Translations under genes and position numbers: made by a program | The notes under the pieces: generated by a model | What the model saw: the letters and a program-made list of their open reading frames with translations, nothing else | What the model was told of the DNA's origin: nothing | Database searches by the model: none | In this document: piece after piece, positions 8,364 through 16,322 of the stretch | Position numbering within the stretch: position 1 is the stretch's first letter | How the letters are laid out: each line of letters starts with the position of its first letter | From: G965240465 sp965249525 | GTDB lineage: Bacteria; SAR324; JACQKK01 | Assembly (NCBI GenBank): GCA_965249525.1 | Contig: OZ252237.1 | Coordinates: forward strand, 310,001-374,000 | DNA length: 64,000 bases | Reading direction: 5' to 3'

Positions 8364-9419
8364 ATGCGTGCGATGAGGTTACTTGCTAGTTGGTGTTGGC
8401 GTCTGCCGTTGTGGCTGCTGTTTGGGGTGTTGGTGCGTGTGAGGTTGCTGTTGTGGGGCTGGGGCTGGCTTCGCTGCAGGCGGGGCGGGGTGTTGTGTGT
8501 ATCGGTGGGAGGATTGAGTGTGGGAGGCAGCGGCAAGACTCCGTTGACGGATGCATTGCTGGAATGGGTGGGTGGTCGTGGTTGGCGTGCGGTGTGTTTG
8601 AGTCGTGGATATGGGCGAAGGGGAGCATCTGCATTGGTGCGGGTGTGTGTGGATGAGGGTGATGCAGCCGATCCTGCTTGGGTGGGGGACGAGGTAGCCA
8701 TGCTGGCAGCCAAGCATACGGGGGTTCCTTTTTATGTGGGGAGTCATCGTGGGCGTTCTTTGCGGGCTGCCAGGTTGTGGGATGCCCCCCAGTTGGCGAT
8801 TTTGGACGATGCCTTTCAGCACCTGAGTTTGGAGCGTGATTTGAATTTGCTGCTTTGGGATGCCCGTCAACAGCTGAGCAAGTCGCGTTTACTGCCCTGG
8901 GGTTCTTTACGGGAGCCTTTATCACAGGCTTGTCGTGCGCATGCCCTGCTGTTGACGCGCGCCAATCTGGGCGATGCAGCTGCCCGCATCCATGAATGGC
9001 GAGCTCGGGGAATCAGCATTCCCATCTTCCGTTGTCAAGAACGCCTGTTGGGATTGTGCTCCTTGGATGGTAGCAAACGTCCACTAAAAGACTTGCAGGG
9101 ATTAACAGTAGGGGTGTGGTGTGGCATTGCACAGCCAGAAAACTTAGAGCATTCCCTGCAGCAGCTCAAGGCATGCGTTACAGTGCGACAGTACTTTCCC
9201 GACCATCATCCCTATACTGCCCAAGATCTTCAGTTGCTGAAACACTTGCTGACCTCTCCCCAACCGCAGGTCTGGGTAACCACCGCCAAAGATGCAGTGA
9301 AACTCAAAGGTCGCCTGCCTCAGCAGGAACAACTCTGGGTACTGCAAACAGCCCAACAACCTGAAGAGTCCTTTTTTGGCTTCCTGCTTGAATTTTTTCG
9401 CCAGCACGGCTTAACATAA
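8364..9419 (+). CDS. lpxK: Tetraacyldisaccharide 4'-kinase (lipid A biosynthesis)
   Basis: Inner-membrane kinase that phosphorylates the 4' position of the tetraacyldisaccharide 1-phosphate lipid A precursor. An N-terminal hydrophobic helix precedes the P-loop SVGGSGKTP (LpxK form), followed by CLSRGYGRRG, the VGDEVAMLA segment and LDDAFQHLSL. All are standard LpxK blocks. Start ATG 8364 has GGAAGG 7 bases upstream; the in-frame TTG at 8361 is less likely. Length (351 residues) is normal. The first half is strongly G+T rich on the coding strand and the second half shifts to C+A rich. The usual msbA partner is absent. The stop region contains an imperfect repeat (taacataa at 9412 and 9425). 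Confidence 0.92.
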   Translation: MRAMRLLASWCWRLPLWLLFGVLVRVRLLLWGWGWLRCRRGGVLCVSVGGLSVGGSGKTPLTDALLEWVGGRGWRAVCLSRGYGRRGASALVRVCVDEGDAADPAWVGDEVAMLAAKHTGVPFYVGSHRGRSLRAARLWDAPQLAILDDAFQHLSLERDLNLLLWDARQQLSKSRLLPWGSLREPLSQACRAHALLLTRANLGDAAARIHEWRARGISIPIFRCQERLLGLCSLDGSKRPLKDLQGLTVGVWCGIAQPENLEHSLQQLKACVTVRQYFPDHHPYTAQDLQLLKHLLTSPQPQVWVTTAKDAVKLKGRLPQQEQLWVLQTAQQPEESFFGFLLEFFRQHGLT

Positions 9420-9460
9420 ACCGCTAACATAAGTATAGGCACCAGTGGTCTTTGCCCGCT

Positions 9461-9501
9461 GTGATGTATTTGGCGTGATGTATTTGGTGTGATGTATTGG
9501 T
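9461..9501 (+). repeat. Three 14-bp tandem copies upstream of def
   Basis: gtgatgtatttggc (9461-9474) and gtgatgtatttggt (9475-9488), followed by a shortened third copy gtgatgtattggtg from 9489. They lie between lpxK and def in a 125-bp gap with no other recognisable feature. Not in a reading frame; 14 bp is not a multiple of 3. Confidence 0.9.
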
Positions 9502-9544
9502 GCTGTGTATTGCTGCTGCTTGCATTTGTTGCTGATAGGGTTCT

Positions 9545-10153
9545 ATGGCTACACTTTCTTTGCGCTTGTTTCCAGATTCCATCCTGCTGCAGCCTACCCA
9601 GGCGGTAACCAGCTTTGATGCCAGCCTGCACCAATTCACCAAAGATATGCTGGATACCATGTACCAGCATGCAGGCATCGGTCTGGCAGCCCCTCAGGTG
9701 GGTGACCTGCGGGCTGTATTGGTGATGGATGCCTGGTGTTCCTCAGATGACTACCAACAAATACTGCATGAGCGCAGCAAAACTGGTGAAACCATCGCCC
9801 ATTCACGCAGACCACAACACCCCCGCGTGATGGTGAATCCCCAGCTGCTGCACAGTCACGGCAGCCACATCGGCGAGGAAGGCTGTCTCAGCCTGCCCCA
9901 GATTTCGGTGCCTGTCACCCGTGCTGCCACAGTGGACATATGTTACCAAGATGTAGAGGGCAGCACCCATGAAACCTCGTTGGCAGATCTAGAAGCCATC
10001 TGTTTTCAGCATGAGTTAGACCACTTGCAGGGCAAACTGATTTTGGACTATCAGCCCCTGCTGCAGCGACAACGTTTGAAAAAACAACTGATACGCCAAG
10101 CCCGTGAATCCGCAGCTGCAGTTTCCACACAACCCACCGCCAACTCTGTCTGA
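9545..10153 (+). CDS. def: Peptide deformylase
   Basis: Removes the N-formyl group from nascent proteins; a Fe2+/Zn2+ metalloenzyme. The three family motifs are intact: GIGLAAPQVG (motif 1), EEGCLSLP (motif 2, metal-binding Cys) and QHELDHLQG (motif 3, HExxH). At 202 residues it is about 30 longer than the common form, owing to an insertion between motifs 1 and 2 (WCSSDDYQQILHERSKTGE, continuing to PQHPR) and a polar tail after motif 3. Start ATG 9545; the Shine-Dalgarno is weak (gataggg). It is not paired with fmt here. Same direction as the DUF192 gene, tmk and holB. Confidence 0.94.
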   Translation: MATLSLRLFPDSILLQPTQAVTSFDASLHQFTKDMLDTMYQHAGIGLAAPQVGDLRAVLVMDAWCSSDDYQQILHERSKTGETIAHSRRPQHPRVMVNPQLLHSHGSHIGEEGCLSLPQISVPVTRAATVDICYQDVEGSTHETSLADLEAICFQHELDHLQGKLILDYQPLLQRQRLKKQLIRQARESAAAVSTQPTANSV

Positions 10154-10260
10154 TTCAATTATACAACACGGTTTTTCTATCCTGCTTCACACTAGGTCAA
10201 GATACTTGGCATCCCTGCCAGCATCCCATTTTCTTTGCTGTCCCTTTCTGTTTGCTGCCC

Positions 10261-10737
10261 ATGACTTCCCTGTTTTCCTTGCGTCTGCAGCCAGTTTTTT
10301 ATGGCTATGGGCTGCTTGTGGTTCTTTTGGGCTGGGCTTGCCAAGTTGCAGCCCAACAGCTGCCCAGTGCCAAAGTGTCCTTCAAAGGCAGCACCTTCTT
10401 GGTGGAAGTGGTGGAATACCCAGAACGCCAATCCAAGGGCTTGGGCGGACGCCGTCACTTAGGTCCCCAAGAAGGCATGCTGTTCTTGTATCGGAAGCAC
10501 GGGGAGTATCGTTTTTGGATGAAAGACATGCGCATTCCCATTGACATCATTTGGCTGGACAATGGTCGGGTGGTGCATATCGCTCATCGTGTGCCGCCGC
10601 CCAAGCCAGGAACCCCGCTTTCAGCACTGTCGGTCTATCAGCCGCCGCAGCCAGCTAACCTGGTACTGGAAATCGCAGCAGGACGCGCCAAAGCCCTGGG
10701 ATTAAAACCAGGAGACTACTTGCAAATCCGATTCTAA
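10261..10737 (+). CDS. DUF192 family exported protein
   Basis: Small secreted or periplasmic protein of unknown function. An N-terminal signal sequence (hydrophobic stretch, processing near VAAQQ) is followed by the DUF192 core: LGGRRHLGPQEGMLFLY, FWMKDMRIPIDIIWLD, GRVVHIAHRVPP and the C-terminal AAGRAKALGLKPGDYLQI. These blocks are diagnostic for the family. Start taken at ATG 10261; a TTG at 10252 is in frame. The gap after def (107 bp) is free of repeats. It ends 17 bp before tmk and may be cotranscribed with it. No catalytic role is established for the family. Confidence 0.87.
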   Translation: MTSLFSLRLQPVFYGYGLLVVLLGWACQVAAQQLPSAKVSFKGSTFLVEVVEYPERQSKGLGGRRHLGPQEGMLFLYRKHGEYRFWMKDMRIPIDIIWLDNGRVVHIAHRVPPPKPGTPLSALSVYQPPQPANLVLEIAAGRAKALGLKPGDYLQIRF

Positions 10738-10754
10738 CCCGCCTCCCTTAAAAG

Positions 10755-11414
10755 ATGCCCATGCCTTCCTCACACCATCTTTCTCACAGCCAAGGATTGT
10801 TCATCAGCTTAGAAGGAATAGACGGCAGCGGAAAAAGTTTGCAAACCCGCATGCTGTGTCAGCACCTGCAAAGCCAAGGCTGTTTGCCTTTGGCTACACG
10901 GGAACCAACGGACAGTTCCTTAGGTCAACAAGCACGGCAGCTGTTGTTCAGTCCGCAAAGAGACCAGGCAAAAGCATACCAGTTGTTCCTCGCCGACCGC
11001 TTGCAGCACCAGCAGCAAGTTATTCTACCTGCCTTGGCTAAACAACAGGTGGTGGTATGCGACCGCTTTCACGATTCTACCCTGGCGTATCAGTCATCCG
11101 AAGAGTGGGGTCCGCTTTCTTTCCAGGATAATTGGACAGAAAGCCGCTTTGGCTTGCGTCTACCAGACATCACCTTGTGGCTGGATATTGCACCAGAGGA
11201 GTGCCAGCAGCGTTTGCAGCAAACGGGCATGCAGCTGGATGACTTTGAGCGTAATCTTGCTTTTCAGCAGCAGGTGGCGGGGAGGTATCGTGGGTTGTGG
11301 CAGCAGAACAAGCAGCGCATTCAACGTGTGGACGCACAAGGTGATTCACAGGCAGTGGCAGAGGTTGTCTGGCAGCTGGTGCAGCCCAAGCTGGAGAAAT
11401 GGCGCTTAACTTAA
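10755..11414 (+). CDS. tmk: Thymidylate kinase
   Basis: Phosphorylates dTMP to dTDP in dTTP synthesis. P-loop GIDGSGKS, the ATREP substrate segment, CDRFHDSTLAYQ (DR motif) and the C-terminal Gln-rich lid region are in the expected order. 219 residues, with an 11-residue polar leader before the first strand. The Shine-Dalgarno is weak. It is followed 27 bp later by holB in the same direction, the common tmk-holB arrangement. This supports both calls. Confidence 0.94.
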   Translation: MPMPSSHHLSHSQGLFISLEGIDGSGKSLQTRMLCQHLQSQGCLPLATREPTDSSLGQQARQLLFSPQRDQAKAYQLFLADRLQHQQQVILPALAKQQVVVCDRFHDSTLAYQSSEEWGPLSFQDNWTESRFGLRLPDITLWLDIAPEECQQRLQQTGMQLDDFERNLAFQQQVAGRYRGLWQQNKQRIQRVDAQGDSQAVAEVVWQLVQPKLEKWRLT

Positions 11415-11441
11415 ATATGACTACAGAGAAAGGGGTTGCTG

Positions 11442-12560
11442 ATGGCTGAGAAATCTTCACCCAGGGAGGCAGCAGGCAAGGTGGCGGGTTCGGCAGAGAT
11501 GCTGGGAGGTGGGAGAGGCATCATACAGTTTTCTCAATTGCTGGGTCAGCCAAGGGCGGTGGAGCGTTTGCAGGCTGCGCTGCAATCGGGACGCATGCCG
11601 TCTGCCTGGATATTTCATGGAGTGCCACATGTGGGCAAGCGTACTGCAGCACGGATATTGGGGGCAGTGCTGAATTGTGAAGCGTTGGTGATGGGGGATG
11701 GGTTGCTGGGGTCAGGGGGGTTGGATGCCTGCGGGGTTTGTGCTTCATGCAAGATGGCGGCGGCGGGGGTTCATAGTCAGGTGATAGAGGTGCTGCCGCA
11801 GGGTGAGGGGATTAAGATAGATCAGGTGCGTGAGACCATAGACAAGTTGACGTTGGTTGCCCCACGGCAAGGAAGGCGTGTGGTGATATTTGGGCGGGCT
11901 GAGACCATGCGGAAGGAAGCAGCCAATGCCTTGTTAAAAACCTTGGAAGAGCCTTTGGGAGGGGGGCTGCTGGTGCTGTGTTTGAGTCGCTTGGAGCAGT
12001 TGCCTGAGACGGTGGCTTCGCGATGTGTGGCACTGCCGTTCAATGTTTTGCCATCTGATGCACTGCGGGTGTTGTTGGGGGATAGGGGGCTGAGTGGAGA
12101 GGCATTGGAGTTTGCGGTGCGTTTTGGGCAGGGTGGGGTGGATGGGTTGTTGGGGGAGCATGCGCATGCGTGGCGGCAGGTGCGAGGGGATGTGTTGCAG
12201 CTGCTGGGGAACCCACAGCGGTCGTTTGAGGAGATGTCGGCTGATTGTGCCAACTGGGTAAAGGGTGAGGATTGGCGTTTTGTTTTGGATTGGCTGGAGG
12301 GCTGGTTTAGGGATTTACTGGCTTTGAAGTCTGGTGTGGAGAGGGAGCTGCTGGTGAATGGCGACTGCTTAGAGGTGTTGCAAGGGATGGCTGAGCGCAT
12401 GTCTTTTCAGGCAATAGCCCGTGCGCATCAAATGACCTTGCAAACGCAGCAGCAGATTAGTTTGTGGCATGCCAACAAGCAGCTGGCTTTGGAACAGATG
12501 TGGCTGTATCTGGGTGTTCTGGAGGCAGGAGCGCTCAAATCTCTGGCAGCCGAAGGCTGA
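11442..12560 (+). CDS. holB: DNA polymerase III subunit delta'
   Basis: Clamp-loader subunit (AAA+ fold, ATPase-inactive) that helps load the beta clamp. The N-terminal part has FSQLLGQPRAVERLQAAL, a degenerate P-loop (GVPHVGKRT), a cysteine cluster (CGVCASCK) as in zinc-binding delta'/tau/gamma proteins, IKIDQVRETIDKL and NALLKTLEEP. Start ATG 11442 follows GAGAAAGGGG. The gene is very G+T rich on the coding strand, unlike tmk just upstream. An N-terminal extension of about 28 residues precedes the core. Length (372 residues) is slightly above that of E. coli HolB. Confidence 0.9.
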   Translation: MAEKSSPREAAGKVAGSAEMLGGGRGIIQFSQLLGQPRAVERLQAALQSGRMPSAWIFHGVPHVGKRTAARILGAVLNCEALVMGDGLLGSGGLDACGVCASCKMAAAGVHSQVIEVLPQGEGIKIDQVRETIDKLTLVAPRQGRRVVIFGRAETMRKEAANALLKTLEEPLGGGLLVLCLSRLEQLPETVASRCVALPFNVLPSDALRVLLGDRGLSGEALEFAVRFGQGGVDGLLGEHAHAWRQVRGDVLQLLGNPQRSFEEMSADCANWVKGEDWRFVLDWLEGWFRDLLALKSGVERELLVNGDCLEVLQGMAERMSFQAIARAHQMTLQTQQQISLWHANKQLALEQMWLYLGVLEAGALKSLAAEG

Positions 12561-12660
12561 CATCCTGCTTTTGATACTTTTAGAAATTATATACATAGCT
12601 AGCCAACAAACTATTAACAATCGTATGCTGGCTGCTTGGGAGGATGGAGGATGCCCAAAG

Positions 12661-15258
12661 TTACTCGCTGCTGAGGGTTGCCAGGGGTTTTCTTTGTAGA
12701 ATGTCCACACTGGCAGCCAAGCCAGTCAGCATAACCAGCAGCGTCCCTGCTGCCCAGGCGATGCCCAGCAGCAGTAAGCGGGGCTGCAGGCGCAGTTCAA
12801 ACACCCAATGCGTTAAAGACCAGCTTAAGCCCAAGGCAAAGAAAATACCCAGCAGCATGCCCAAGGACCCCAAAGCAGCGTATTCCACCGCCAAAATCCG
12901 TGCTGTCTGCCAACGGGAAGCCCCCAGGGTTTTCCACAAGGCGATTTCCCGCATACGTTGATGGCGTGTGGCTGCTAAGGCCCCCAACATCATGCTTAGT
13001 CCCACCCCCAGGCAAAACAACGCCAACAGTTCCACTGCCAAAGCAATGCGGGACACAACCTGCTGCAGCACACTGATGATGGCATCGGCGTCAATCACGG
13101 TAACATTGGGCAGATTTTTGCCCAAGGCTTCTTGCAGCTGTGAACGTGCTTGAACACTGGGTATGTGTATGTCAGCCACCAGCATATGTGGGGCATCCTC
13201 TAACGCTGCTGGCGGGTACACCAAGGAGAAGTTGGAACGATGGTTGTTCCAGTCCACTTCCCTGATGCTGGTGATGCGTCCTTCCAGCTGTACGCCTTGG
13301 ATATCCATGGTGATGCGGTCTTGCAGACCCAGCTTGCTTTCTTCTTGCAGCCATTTGGACATGGACAATTCCACGCTGGCATCGGATGTCTTCTTCTGTG
13401 CCGATGATCTAGAGGAAGCCTCTGATGAGGAGGTGCTGCCAAAGAAGCGCCCGGCAATGATCTCTTCGCCGGCTTCCAAATGATTCCGATAAGTAAGGGC
13501 ATATTGGTAGCGCAGGTAGTTGCTGTTTTTATCTTCTTGGGCATCTTGCCGTTGGGTGCGCTGGTTTTTGATGGCATGAATACGGGCGAGTACTACTGGA
13601 ATCAGGGAGGTGGGCGGCAGTCCTTGATCTTTGAGTATTTTTGCCAGGCGGGCTTCTTGACCTGGTTGAATATCCAGCATGAATACATTGGCAGGTTTCG
13701 CATATTCATCTCCTCGCAATTGACGCAGCAGGGTTTGTTCTATCAACAATATGCCCAGCAGCATCATGGCACCCAGACCCACCGAGCTTAATACCGCTGC
13801 GGTTTGGTTGCCTGGACGCCACAGGTTGTTCAATCCTTGATGAAAAGCAAAGCCCCATTTAAGGGGGAGTCGTCGCAGCAGCCACAGCAAGCTTTCTGCT
13901 GTTTGACGCAATATCAGCAGTCCCAATGCCAGCCCGCCGAGGACAATCAGTGCTGTCAATGTCCAGCCTGCCAGCCAGAAACACAAGCCAGCCAGCAGGC
14001 ACAACAGCCATGCTCCTTCCAAGGCTGCTTTTCGCCAACGCTGCTGGGGTGACTGCCCAAATATCTCCACCTGATGACGCAGCACCAGCGAGGGTGGTGT
14101 GCGCCTGAAGCGCCACAGCAGAGGCAGTGTCAGCCACACACAAGTTAGTGTACCCAGCAGCACTACCCCAGCAAATATCAGCCAGGGTATCTGCCAATCT
14201 ACCTGCACAGGCAAGAGGTCGCCCAGCAGCCCAGTGAGCACCTGCTGCACCCCTATCCCCAGCAATGCGCCCAGCGTACTGCCCAGCATGCCTCCAAAAA
14301 TCGCCAGCAGCAGATAAATTTTCAGCAGGCGGTTTGAATCTGCACCCAGACATTTCAGTATAGCCAAATTGTTGATCTTGCTTTCTAAGAAAGCCCGCAT
14401 GCCAGCAGCAGCACCCAACCCTCCCAGCAGCAAGGCTGCCAGCCCAATCAAACTGAAATACAGTGACAGCTGCTTCACAGAACGCTGGACAAAGGGCTGT
14501 GCCTGCTGGTAGCTGCGAATAGAGGCAAAACTCTCAGGGATTTCCGAGCGCAGCTGCTTTGCTACTGCCTGGGGGTCTTGCTCACTAGGAAGTTTCAACA
14601 GTAGCTGATAGCGCGTCCGCTGCAAGGGTGAAATTAATCCCGATGCCTGTATGCCTTGCTCGCTCATCATCACCCGCGGTCCGATGCGCGTCCACTCCAT
14701 GGGACTGTCCGGCTCGCGGGTAAGAACATCGGTAATCTTAAAATCGGATTTTCCCAAACGGATGCTGTCCCCCAGGCGCAGTCCCATACGATACAGCAGG
14801 GAGCGTTCCACCACCACTTGTTGTCCACGCAGCGCTTGCTGCAAGGGGCGACCAGAGGCTAACTCTGCTTTGCCATAAAACGGATAGCCTTTTCCTACAG
14901 CCCGCACCTGCACCGTCAAGGCTGTTTGACGCTGAGCACGGCTGCTGCCACTGTGTCTGGCAGAGGAGACCAAGTGAATAGAACGGGTGACTTCTGCACC
15001 TTGGTCTTCTAAGCGCTGGACTGCAAGCAGTTCTGCTTGAGTAAAAGGTCGAAAGCTGGATAAACGCAGATCCGCAGCCATTAAACCACGGGCTTCTGTA
15101 GCAATGGCACGCTCCACATTCCAAGCAAATGAACGCACTGCTGCCAGGCCGGCTGTTCCCAAAATCAAACTTACCAACAATATCAGCACACGACTGCGCG
15201 TAAAACGCAGCTCGCGCGGGAGCATTTTCCATACAAACCTATCTGAGAAAAAGCTCAC
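12661..15258 (-). CDS. FtsX-like ABC transporter permease, YbbP type
   Basis: Large inner-membrane permease of 865 residues with the YbbP layout: an N-terminal membrane helix and large periplasmic domain, a first cluster of membrane helices (LFSLIGLAALLLGG... at about 270-400), a central helix pair, a second periplasmic domain and a C-terminal three-helix FtsX cluster. The FtsX signature region (MREIALWKTLGASRWQTARIL) lies near residue 770. Start GTG 15258 or ATG 15225. The ATPase gene lies 99 bp upstream on the same strand, matching the widespread ybbA-ybbP pair. The tesA gene that often sits on the other side is absent. The substrate of YbbAP systems is not settled; lipophilic compounds are suspected. 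Confidence 0.85.
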   Translation of the reverse strand: MSFFSDRFVWKMLPRELRFTRSRVLILLVSLILGTAGLAAVRSFAWNVERAIATEARGLMAADLRLSSFRPFTQAELLAVQRLEDQGAEVTRSIHLVSSARHSGSSRAQRQTALTVQVRAVGKGYPFYGKAELASGRPLQQALRGQQVVVERSLLYRMGLRLGDSIRLGKSDFKITDVLTREPDSPMEWTRIGPRVMMSEQGIQASGLISPLQRTRYQLLLKLPSEQDPQAVAKQLRSEIPESFASIRSYQQAQPFVQRSVKQLSLYFSLIGLAALLLGGLGAAAGMRAFLESKINNLAILKCLGADSNRLLKIYLLLAIFGGMLGSTLGALLGIGVQQVLTGLLGDLLPVQVDWQIPWLIFAGVVLLGTLTCVWLTLPLLWRFRRTPPSLVLRHQVEIFGQSPQQRWRKAALEGAWLLCLLAGLCFWLAGWTLTALIVLGGLALGLLILRQTAESLLWLLRRLPLKWGFAFHQGLNNLWRPGNQTAAVLSSVGLGAMMLLGILLIEQTLLRQLRGDEYAKPANVFMLDIQPGQEARLAKILKDQGLPPTSLIPVVLARIHAIKNQRTQRQDAQEDKNSNYLRYQYALTYRNHLEAGEEIIAGRFFGSTSSSEASSRSSAQKKTSDASVELSMSKWLQEESKLGLQDRITMDIQGVQLEGRITSIREVDWNNHRSNFSLVYPPAALEDAPHMLVADIHIPSVQARSQLQEALGKNLPNVTVIDADAIISVLQQVVSRIALAVELLALFCLGVGLSMMLGALAATRHQRMREIALWKTLGASRWQTARILAVEYAALGSLGMLLGIFFALGLSWSLTHWVFELRLQPRLLLLGIAWAAGTLLVMLTGLAASVDILQRKPLATLSSE

Positions 15259-15357
15259 TTCGGATAGCTTTCCATACTAAAAAATTCTACCCATGCTGCC
15301 ATATTTTTCTGCAATATTATGTCTGCAATCATGCTCCCTCATACCCCATGACATCTT

Positions 15358-16059
15358 TTAGGCGGTGGCTTGCTTGGGCAAGGCTTCTGGTGCAGAATCT
15401 TCTCTTAGTTGACCATCATGCAGCTGCACCATCCGTTGGGCTGCCTTGGTAGCCGCAGGGTCATGTGTCACCAGCACCAAGGTCACCCCGTGCTGCTGGT
15501 GCAACTCCTGCAACAGTTGGACAATCTTCTGGCCGTTGGTGCTGTCCAAATTGCCTGTTGGTTCATCCGCCAGCAGCACACTGGGAGAGCGTGCAAAAGC
15601 GCGCGCAATAGCCACCCGCTGCTGTTCTCCGCCAGAAAGCTGGGCAGGATAATGCCCCGCCCGATTTGCCAAATCTACTCGGACCAGCAAATCTTGAGCC
15701 TTGCGTTCTGCCTGCTTGTCACCTGCAATCTCCAAGGGTGCCTGCACATTCTCAGCTGCGGTCAGGTTGGCAATCAAGTGGAAGGCTTGAAATACAAAAC
15801 CCATGCGCTTCCCACGAAAACCTGCACTGGCATCCTCATCCAAATGTGTGATGCACACCCCCTCCACCCATACTTCCCCTCCAGAGGGCTTGTCCAGTCC
15901 TGCTAGCAGTCCCAGCAAGGTAGATTTACCACTGCCTGAAGGTCCTCTAATAGCTACAAACTGCCCCTTGGGAATATGCAGAGAGATCGGACCTAAAATA
16001 TCCAGCCTTTCCCCCTCACCAGAAAAGACATGTTTGTTGAGGTTGCGCAAGGTAATCAT
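15358..16059 (-). CDS. ABC transporter ATPase, YbbA/LolD-like
   Basis: ATPase of about 233 residues in the LolD/MacB-N family, partner of the FtsX-like permease downstream. Walker A GPSGSGKST, Q-loop, signature LSGGEQQRVAIARAFA, Walker B VLLADEPTGNLDS and switch H in VLVTHDPA are intact. ATG 16059 is chosen as the start because the family's N-terminal strand (MITLRNLNKHV) begins there; the upstream open frame has no homology-like content. It is the only LolD-like ATPase in the window, so it could also be considered for the separate LolC/E-type permease at 44 kb, although adjacency favours the YbbP protein. Confidence 0.87.
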   Translation of the reverse strand: MITLRNLNKHVFSGEGERLDILGPISLHIPKGQFVAIRGPSGSGKSTLLGLLAGLDKPSGGEVWVEGVCITHLDEDASAGFRGKRMGFVFQAFHLIANLTAAENVQAPLEIAGDKQAERKAQDLLVRVDLANRAGHYPAQLSGGEQQRVAIARAFARSPSVLLADEPTGNLDSTNGQKIVQLLQELHQQHGVTLVLVTHDPAATKAAQRMVQLHDGQLREDSAPEALPKQATA

Positions 16060-16322
16060 GCAGCACCTAGACAAATAGCAGTGGTTAAAAAAAGGACTGG
16101 CTGCCAGCCGAAAAAAGAAAGATTCTGCACAAGCTTTATTTGTAGTATAGCCTATTGATGGAGCGTTGTACCTAGTAGATGAACGCTTGATGAGAAATGT
16201 CCTGTTAAACAGCAAGTTTGGCGAAGATAACAATTGTTTTCAACAAGCCAGCAGCATATGCTAGTTTTAAGCAGATACTTGCTGTGTCCGATACGGGTCT
16301 GATACAGGCCCAAGGAGGGATA

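Noticed and set aside
16218..16322. Upstream extension of mutL to ATG 16218
   Set aside because: AGGAGG lies directly before ATG 16323 and family similarity begins there.
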